This document shows, one piece after another, positions 7,152 to 12,033 of a DNA stretch of 12,033 nucleotides. The notes under the pieces are model-generated. The model searched no databases and was not told where the DNA came from. It saw only the letters and a program-made list of their open reading frames with translations. The stretch's first letter is position 1. Each line of letters starts with the position of its first letter. The stretch comes from CAYLJJ01 sp964384025 (lineage in GTDB: Bacteria > Myxococcota_A > Bradymonadia > UBA7976 > UBA1532), in NCBI GenBank assembly GCA_964384025.1, contig CAYLJJ010000141.1, positions 1 to 12,033 of the forward strand, read 5' to 3'. Made by a program: the position numbers and the translations under genes.

Positions 7152-7172
7152 TACTCAAAAGAGAGGCTCCAT

Positions 7173-8249
7173 ATGTTCTCGATGCTGCTTTTCCCCCTGC
7201 TCCTCATGCCTAAAATCCAAGTATGCACTGAGGCTGAAACAGAGCAGATGAGGGCTGAGATTGAGGCCCTCGTTCAAGCGAACCGTGTCAAGCGCTGTCC
7301 CCGCCCAGGGCTCTGGGATGAAGCCCCCACGCTCGGTGACGCAGGGGCCAGCATCCTCAAGATCATCAAAGGCTCCGAGAACGCCGCCTGCCTTCAAGCT
7401 GCTGAGGGGCTCAAAAGCAAACCCAAGCCAGAGGAGGTTGCCGCGCAGGTTGAGGCTGAGGCTAAGGTCAAGCAAGCTTGCGTCGCGCTGCCGAAGCTCA
7501 TCCATAAGGCCGTGTCTCATGCGGAGGGTTGCTCACCTTATCTTACGGGGCGCAATCAGTTCAGCGAGATGATGCGAGTACTCTCGATCTCGAAGGTCGT
7601 GGTGGTGCTTGCGCAGGCCGAAGTTGAGGCGGGACGTGTGGAGGCTGCCGCGACGCTTCTCCTAGAAACAATCCGCTTCAACCAAGACCTCATGCGTGGC
7701 GGCACCTCGCCCATCCTGGGCATGCTCGCGGTGGCGACAGATGGAATGCTCCTCCACAGCCTTGAGCCCCTGCTCCCTCAGCTCAAAGCTGAGCGTATAA
7801 AAGCTGCTCTTGACTGCCTCATCGCCCATGACCCCCACTTCTCAGAGTTCCTTCAGGCCGACGGCGTTCAAATCTTTTACTATGACATCCTCCCAGGTAT
7901 AGATCAGGGTAAACCCACAGGCCTGACCTTTGGTGCGGAGATCCCCGATGACGCTACGCTTGCTTGGATCGCTATGCGTGAGATCGCCGCAGACTATGCC
8001 AAAGCCTGTGATGTTCGACGATCTCTCAAGGAGTGTGCCGTAGGGCTCAAGGCCTTGGATGAGGCACTCGCTGAGGTGAAGCCTGTTGGTTGGAAAAGCT
8101 GGCTCAAGCTGGCTGTTGGAGGCCGAGAAGCGCTCAAGCGCCAAGTTATCGATGTGCTCAAAAGCATCACAACACCTTCGTGGCATCGATATGTAGATCG
8201 CTTCTTGGAGCGGCAAGTACGCCTCAAAGCCGTGAGAGCCAAGCTGTAG
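7173..8249 (+). CDS. Exported cysteine-containing helical protein of unknown family
   Basis: A 358-residue protein starting at ATG with GAGAGG 6 nt upstream. The N-terminus MFSMLLFPLLLMP is a short hydrophobic export signal without a basic n-region, so cleavage is uncertain; it may instead be a membrane anchor. The rest is mostly alpha-helical. Eight cysteines lie at 18, 42, 73, 103, 120, 215, 279 and 288, an even number spread through the chain, suggesting disulfides in the periplasm. The central segment 139-176 (hydrophobic helix, then AGRVEAAATLLLETIRF, then a DLMRGGTSP turn) reads like a helical hairpin repeat of a tally or scaffold type rather than an enzyme active site. I see no catalytic motif. 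It is followed by 115 bp before the next gene, so it may be monocistronic. I do not recognise the family. Confidence 0.75.
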   Translation: MFSMLLFPLLLMPKIQVCTEAETEQMRAEIEALVQANRVKRCPRPGLWDEAPTLGDAGASILKIIKGSENAACLQAAEGLKSKPKPEEVAAQVEAEAKVKQACVALPKLIHKAVSHAEGCSPYLTGRNQFSEMMRVLSISKVVVVLAQAEVEAGRVEAAATLLLETIRFNQDLMRGGTSPILGMLAVATDGMLLHSLEPLLPQLKAERIKAALDCLIAHDPHFSEFLQADGVQIFYYDILPGIDQGKPTGLTFGAEIPDDATLAWIAMREIAADYAKACDVRRSLKECAVGLKALDEALAEVKPVGWKSWLKLAVGGREALKRQVIDVLKSITTPSWHRYVDRFLERQVRLKAVRAKL

Positions 8250-8266
8250 AGATCCTCCTCCAAGAA

Positions 8267-8272
8267 TTGACA
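8267..8272 (+). promoter_or_regulatory. Possible -35 box TTGACA for the 8365 gene
   Basis: A perfect TTGACA lies 93 bp before the ATG at 8365. The hexamer 17 bp downstream (AGAAAT, 8290-8295) matches the -10 consensus only at its last three bases, so promoter activity is uncertain. The 115-bp spacer also contains the inverted repeat GTTCA-TTCAG-TGAAC (about 8322-8336). Confidence 0.25.
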
Positions 8273-8364
8273 TCTCCTGAGCCTCCTTGAGAAATTTAGC
8301 GCCCACGAATTAGACCAAAAGGTTCATTCAGTGAACTTGACGCTCAGCACGGACTTCTAAGATT

Positions 8365-9237
8365 ATGTTTCGCATTACAGGACTATTTCTACTTCTATCC
8401 CTTCTTAGCTGCGAAACCAGAGAAGAAGATAACTACAATGAAGCACGCAAAGCGGGAGAGGCAGCGGGCTTCGCTGATGGTCAGAAGCAGGGCTACCAAG
8501 TGGGCTTTGAGGAGGGACGCATAGATGGCTTTCGTCGAGGCTCTGAGGAGGGGCGCGCTGAGGCCCTCCTTCGCTGGACTCCTCTGGGCTTCGCCTTGGG
8601 GTTTCTGCTGGGCCTGGGGGGTCTGCTCCTGCTGCGACGAGAGGCGATTTTGGAGAGCTTGGCTCAGCGCCGTCGTGACGCTGAGCTGGCTCGAGCCCTG
8701 GGCCATCTGCCTAAGGAGTTGAGCGCCAAAGAGCGGCAAGGCCTTGAGATCATCATGCAGCGCCGCCAAGCGCTGAATAGGGCGATTCATCAAGCTCAGG
8801 GGTCACAAAGCTCAGATCTACGAACAAGCCTACCACCTCAACTCAAGCGCCTGGACGGCAGCGTTGTTGAGCTGGCAAAGTTGCTGGCTCAACTGCGCCG
8901 CGCGGTTCAAGAAACAACAACCTCCCAACAACTTGAGCTACAACTTGAAGAGCGTCGAGGAGAACTGGAGAGGAGCTCTGTTGCCCTGCGGGTGGAGTTG
9001 GAAGCGGCTATCGCAGCGGGAGAGCGAGCTCTCGCTGCGCGACAGCGCGCCGAGACCAGCCAGCAGCGCTGCGCCCTCAAGCTGGAGACGCTCACCGCAT
9101 TTTTAGATCACGCGCGGATGAGCATCGCCAATGTACAAGCTGCAGGCCAGCTTCCTCTGGATGCAGAGCTGGGCCAAGAGCTGGACACTTTAGAGGAGAC
9201 CGTGCGCCTCACCCGAGAAGAACTTTTTCTGCTCTGA
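8365..9237 (+). CDS. Lipoprotein with GxxxG period-4 repeat, transmembrane helix and coiled coil
   Basis: A 290-residue protein. The signal FLLLSLLSC gives a lipobox L-L-S-C with Cys16 as the lipidated residue. Glycines then recur exactly every fourth position at 31, 35, 39, 43, 47, 51, 55, 59 and 63, forming one long GxxxG helix of the kind known from FliH/YscL-type and other helix-packing proteins. Residues 71-90 (WTPLGFALGFLLGLGGLLLL) are a transmembrane helix followed by RR. Residues 91-290 are Glu/Arg/Gln/Leu-rich and strongly coiled-coil-like. The predicted topology is lipid anchor and glycine helix in the periplasm, one crossing, and a cytoplasmic coiled coil. The ATG has only a weak ribosome-binding site. 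The next gene follows after 81 bp on the same strand. No known family is recognised; a scaffold or membrane-linker role is inference. Confidence 0.75.
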   Translation: MFRITGLFLLLSLLSCETREEDNYNEARKAGEAAGFADGQKQGYQVGFEEGRIDGFRRGSEEGRAEALLRWTPLGFALGFLLGLGGLLLLRREAILESLAQRRRDAELARALGHLPKELSAKERQGLEIIMQRRQALNRAIHQAQGSQSSDLRTSLPPQLKRLDGSVVELAKLLAQLRRAVQETTTSQQLELQLEERRGELERSSVALRVELEAAIAAGERALAARQRAETSQQRCALKLETLTAFLDHARMSIANVQAAGQLPLDAELGQELDTLEETVRLTREELFLL

Positions 9238-9318
9238 GAGAGCCAAAATTTGATGGAGCGCCTTGAGTTTGAAATTCCCTGAGCCGTAACTTCCTGGCAA
9301 CGTCATAGGAGCCTCTCT

Positions 9319-10053
9319 ATGAGAACACTGACCTTCCTCCTCACCCTCTCCTTCTCCCTCTCAGTCCAGGCAGAAACGGCCAAATCGGGGAAGAGCTACA
9401 TCAAAGCGATGAAAGCCTCTGTTCGCGCTGTGCTCAAAGCACATCAGAAGCTTATCAATGAAGTTGATGGAAAGGTTAAAGATAAGAAGCTTCTTCCTGA
9501 AGCGATCTACAGGAAGACCTATGAGACCTTCTCAGAACTCGCTGGAGAGGAGTTCTCTACCAAGAACTTGGGCAAGGACCCCCAGAAGATCGCCCACGCG
9601 CTGGGTACATTTCTTCAGGCAGGGCGCATCAACATCGCCAAACTACAAAAGAAAATCAACCGAGAGAAGAAGGGCAAAAAGAAGCTTAAGAAGTTCATTC
9701 CGGCGGTTTTTGGTCGCCTTGTAGCTGAAGAGTTCGCTAAGCGAACAGGCGTTCAGATCAAACAGACCACTCTAGGCAAAGGGAAGCATGGTGCCCGTAA
9801 TCCCTATAATGTCCCTGATGCTTGGGAGAAGAAGGCGCTTGTGGCCATCGCCAAGCCGGATTGGAAGCGGAATCTGGGCTTTGGCGAAGAGAGTCCTGAG
9901 GGTTATCGTCTGATTAAGCCCATCTATATCAAGAAGGCTTGTCTGGGATGTCATGGGAAAGGGGGAAAGGGCCCCTATGGACATTTCCGAGAGGGCTATA
10001 AGGTCAATGAGCTGCGTGGGGGCATCAGCATCCTCATCCCCAAGGGCAAATAA
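9319..10053 (+). CDS. Periplasmic Tll0287-like (DUF3365) c-type heme protein
   Basis: A 244-residue exported protein. The signal peptide is MRTLTFLLTLSFSLSVQA, cut near residue 18. The C-terminal half matches the Tll0287-like/DUF3365 pattern: ARNPYNVPDAWE at 159-170, then Y-R-L-I-K-P-I-Y-I and the heme attachment motif CLGCH at 208-212, followed by a glycine-rich turn and GGISILIP. One covalent c-type heme is therefore expected. The N-terminal half is Lys-rich and helical and looks unlike typical members. The only cysteines are the two of CxxCH, so a distal Cys ligand is impossible; His42 and other His remain candidates. ATG has AGGAG 7 nt upstream. The chemoreceptor gene starts 3 bp after the stop, implying co-transcription. 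This domain is known as an N-terminal sensor in some chemoreceptors and kinases; here it is a separate protein, probably acting as a redox or gas sensor. Confidence 0.88.
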   Translation: MRTLTFLLTLSFSLSVQAETAKSGKSYIKAMKASVRAVLKAHQKLINEVDGKVKDKKLLPEAIYRKTYETFSELAGEEFSTKNLGKDPQKIAHALGTFLQAGRINIAKLQKKINREKKGKKKLKKFIPAVFGRLVAEEFAKRTGVQIKQTTLGKGKHGARNPYNVPDAWEKKALVAIAKPDWKRNLGFGEESPEGYRLIKPIYIKKACLGCHGKGGKGPYGHFREGYKVNELRGGISILIPKGK

Positions 10054-10056
10054 TCG

Positions 10057-11907
10057 ATGTCTCTACGTCTCCGGCTTCCTTTGCTCTTTGCTCTCTTCGC
10101 CTTCTTACCCCTGGCGATCTCCTCGGGAGATCAAGCCTCCCAGCGGTTGAAGGAGGGGCGCGCTGAGATCAGAGAAGCTTTGGAGGCTGAGCTGCTCTCT
10201 AAGCAGCGCTCTCTGAAGTGGCTCCTCTCCTCTCTGCGCCTCAACGTGGAGGCGCTCGCTCAATTAAAAGAGTTGGATGGTCTGCTCCAAGCCATCGATG
10301 AAGAGGATGAAGATATGCGGGTGAGCATGCTGCGGCGGCTCAAAAAGGTCCTCAAACGAGAGGCTGCGCATCGGGGAGATTATCTGGCCTTTCAACTCAG
10401 AGAGCAGGCTGAGCTTATCTTGGAGTATGTGGTAGAGGAGCAGAGCCTCAAGCTGCCTAAGCTGCCTAAGCTGCCTACTCTAAAATCCCCTGAGGCTTAC
10501 TGGAGCAGAGAGGGGATCTGGTTGCACTATCCCATCAAAGGGATCCTCTCGTTGAGCGTCTGCCTCAAGAGCACCCCTCTCTTTGAACTGCTCTCTCTTG
10601 AAAAAGATGGGCTCTGGATTGGAAAGCTGGCGCTTCGAGAGGGTCCATCAGGGATCAAAGCTGAGATCTCTGAAGAGCTCTCAGGCTTTGAGCGCCAGGG
10701 AGGGCAGCTCTTCGCCTGGAGACGCATTAAAGCCTTCCCTTGGTCAAAACAGCCCCTCTTGCTGTTCAGCTCTCAGCCTGAGTCCAAGGTCTTGGCTCCC
10801 ATCTACGCCAGCCTCAGACGGGTCGCGCTCTTCAGCGGGGTCAGCCTCCTGATCACGCTGCTCTTGGCCTTCTTGGTTGCTCGAGGGATCACCGGCCCTA
10901 TCCAGAAGGGGATGGTTTTGGCTGATCGCCTTTCTTTAGGCGAAGCTGTCTCGGAGATCGAAACCAAGCAAAATGACGAGATAGGCGCGCTTATCCACTC
11001 AATGAACATGCTTGCTGAGAGCCTTCAGTTTAAGACCCAGTTTGCTCGCTCCATCGCTGATGGAGAGCTGTGTGCAGACACTCGAAATTTTCATCAAGCG
11101 GATGAGTTGGGGGTTGCCTTGAGAGATATGCTTGGCTCTTTGGGAGAGACCATCGGGACGGTAAACAGAACCTCACAGCTTATGGAAGAGGAGATGGAGC
11201 GTCTCAGCGAGACCGGCAGTATTTTGGTGGAGGGCAACCACCAGCAAGCGGCAGCTTCGACGGAGATCACGAGCATGGTTGAGTCTGTCTCTAAGAACCT
11301 GGAGCAGGCCGCTCAGTGGTCTGTGGAGACACATTCAAAGGTGGAGCGACTCAAAGAGCTCAGTAAGTCGGGTCAAGAGGCTTTGAAACGCAGCGATGAG
11401 AGCATGAGAAAGATCCAGAGCGCAGATGAAGCTCTGCTTTCGGTGGTCTCTACCATCGAATCTATCGCCAATCAGACCCGCCTCTTGGCCCTCAACGCCA
11501 CTATAGAGGCTGCTCGGGCTGGAGCTCATGGGCGGGGCTTTCAGGTCGTCGCGACAGAGGTCAAAAGCTTAGCGGACAAGGCGAACGAGGCTGCGTCAGA
11601 GGCGGAGCAGATGATCTCTCTCAGCCACGAGCGAGTACGTTCAGGGAGTAAGATCGCCTCAGAGGCGCTGCTGAGTTTTGCTGAGATCAATGAGGGGGTA
11701 GAGATGCTGGCGGGAGGCTTGGGAGGGCTCCGAGATCAGACTCAAGAACAAGCGGAGCATCTTCGTTCTATCTTTGAGGCCCTAGTGCAGATCGATGACA
11801 CCATCCACAACAACAGCGCTCAGGCAGAGCAAGTCTTAGGAGTAGTTCAAAGCTTTGGAGAGCAGGTCAGCTCCTTAGCGGAGCTCTTAGGGCGTTTTAA
11901 GTTGTAG
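10057..11907 (+). CDS. Methyl-accepting chemotaxis protein
   Basis: A 616-residue transmembrane chemoreceptor. TM1 is about 6-22; a periplasmic sensing region of about 230 residues follows (24-254); TM2 is about 256-275. A HAMP domain covers 276-325, and a second HAMP-like segment lies at about 328-372 (SIADGELC then DELGVALRDMLGSL). The cytoplasmic signalling coiled coil occupies 373-616, with the hairpin tip at about 467-505 (IANQTRLLALNATIEAARAG then RGFQVVATEVKSLA). Two tip positions depart from the common pattern: Arg475 where Asn is usual in QTN, and Ala490-His491 where Glu-Gln is usual. The chain ends LLGRFKL, with no CheR-binding NWETF-type pentapeptide. The periplasmic domain is of no class I can name and carries one Cys (169) and a KLP repeat at 132-140. 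It starts at ATG 3 bp after the heme-protein stop with only a distant AAGGG, so translation is probably coupled. It should signal through CheW/CheA, none of which are in the window. Confidence 0.93.
   Translation: MSLRLRLPLLFALFAFLPLAISSGDQASQRLKEGRAEIREALEAELLSKQRSLKWLLSSLRLNVEALAQLKELDGLLQAIDEEDEDMRVSMLRRLKKVLKREAAHRGDYLAFQLREQAELILEYVVEEQSLKLPKLPKLPTLKSPEAYWSREGIWLHYPIKGILSLSVCLKSTPLFELLSLEKDGLWIGKLALREGPSGIKAEISEELSGFERQGGQLFAWRRIKAFPWSKQPLLLFSSQPESKVLAPIYASLRRVALFSGVSLLITLLLAFLVARGITGPIQKGMVLADRLSLGEAVSEIETKQNDEIGALIHSMNMLAESLQFKTQFARSIADGELCADTRNFHQADELGVALRDMLGSLGETIGTVNRTSQLMEEEMERLSETGSILVEGNHQQAAASTEITSMVESVSKNLEQAAQWSVETHSKVERLKELSKSGQEALKRSDESMRKIQSADEALLSVVSTIESIANQTRLLALNATIEAARAGAHGRGFQVVATEVKSLADKANEAASEAEQMISLSHERVRSGSKIASEALLSFAEINEGVEMLAGGLGGLRDQTQEQAEHLRSIFEALVQIDDTIHNNSAQAEQVLGVVQSFGEQVSSLAELLGRFKL
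10450..10476 (+). repeat. Three perfect 9-bp repeats in the chemoreceptor sensing domain
   Basis: AAGCTGCCT occurs three times head to tail, encoding KLP-KLP-KLP at residues 132-140 of the chemoreceptor. It is in-frame and lies in a loop-like part of the periplasmic region, so copy-number change would alter linker length without breaking the gene. Confidence 0.9.
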
Positions 11908-12033
11908 TTCCTAGAGCAGTCCACCCTCAGGTTGCTATGATCCCGTGGTTTATGAACGTGGGCAGGTGGGGCTGAATCAATGGGTCGTTCGGCTCGATGT
12001 CTAAGGCTGAGAAAACATGTAACATCAGGTTTT

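Larger units (their letters stand above)
6804..7172. other. Divergent intergenic region, rich in inverted repeats
   Basis: 369 bases separate two divergently transcribed genes, with no coding frame I can support. It holds the ribosome-binding sites of both neighbours, two GTCAC/TCACTC-type palindromes near the left gene (6833-6897), a hairpin CAGGGA-TCTGAAGG-TCCCTG at 6972-6991, and a hairpin at 7134-7151 close to the right gene. I saw no match to a riboswitch I know. The left gene's promoter should lie under or beside the palindromes. Confidence 0.6.

Noticed and set aside
6894..7158. Short frames on both strands in the divergent intergenic region
   Set aside because: The starts are unsupported and the frames run through hairpins. 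Neither product resembles a protein.
6804..7172. Riboswitch or sigma-54 promoter
   Set aside because: No match to riboswitch cores I know, and no TGGCAC-N5-TTGC element on either strand. Only inverted repeats are supported.
7842..8306. 154-codon minus-strand frame
   Set aside because: Antisense to the exported eight-cysteine protein gene, which has a good start, ribosome-binding site and coherent helical composition.
11908..12033. Possible small gene or terminator after the chemoreceptor
   Set aside because: No frame with a start and ribosome-binding site and no GC-rich hairpin with a T-run was seen before the window ends.

Overview
The window is ordinary chromosomal bacterial DNA of moderately high GC (mid-50s percent by eye). 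It comes from a Gram-negative, most likely deltaproteobacterial lineage (Myxococcota/Bradymonadota-like). That placement is an inference. It rests on a very large sigma-54 activator with an ATPase/TPR front end, FHA signalling, many lipoproteins of no known family, a single-heme Tll0287-type protein beside a chemoreceptor, and frequent non-ATG starts. No tRNA, rRNA, IS element, integrase, plasmid origin or CRISPR array was seen.

Left part (1-5926, all minus strand): a tight three-gene operon read right to left. First is a membrane protein fusing two FHA domains, one transmembrane helix and a periplasmic HlyD-like barrel-sandwich domain (4214-5914). After a 4-bp gap comes a 1218-residue regulator combining a STAND/MalT-like ATPase, a winged-helix region, a long TPR array, a complete sigma-54 AAA+ domain and a Fis-type HTH (553-4209, TTG start). 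Through an ATGA stop/start overlap follows a lipoprotein whose C-terminal part is an 11-residue tandem repeat running off the window edge (1-556). Together they look like an uncharacterised envelope-to-transcription signalling module: a periplasmic adaptor with cytoplasmic phosphothreonine readers, a sigma-54 activator and a surface or periplasmic lipoprotein.

Middle (5927-7172): a lone exported beta-rich, probably outer-membrane protein (6186-6803, minus). It is flanked by a 259-bp spacer with two small inverted repeats and by a 369-bp divergent intergenic region rich in inverted repeats.

Right part (7173-11907, all plus strand): an exported protein with eight cysteines and no recognised family (7173-8249). 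Next is a lipoprotein with nine glycines in exact period 4, then a transmembrane helix and a coiled coil (8365-9237). Last is a likely two-gene sensory unit: a periplasmic Tll0287-like (DUF3365) c-type heme protein (9319-10053), then, 3 bp later, a methyl-accepting chemotaxis protein with tandem HAMP-like segments (10057-11907). The pairing suggests that the heme protein is a soluble redox or gas sensor feeding the chemoreceptor. The final 126 bases show no gene.
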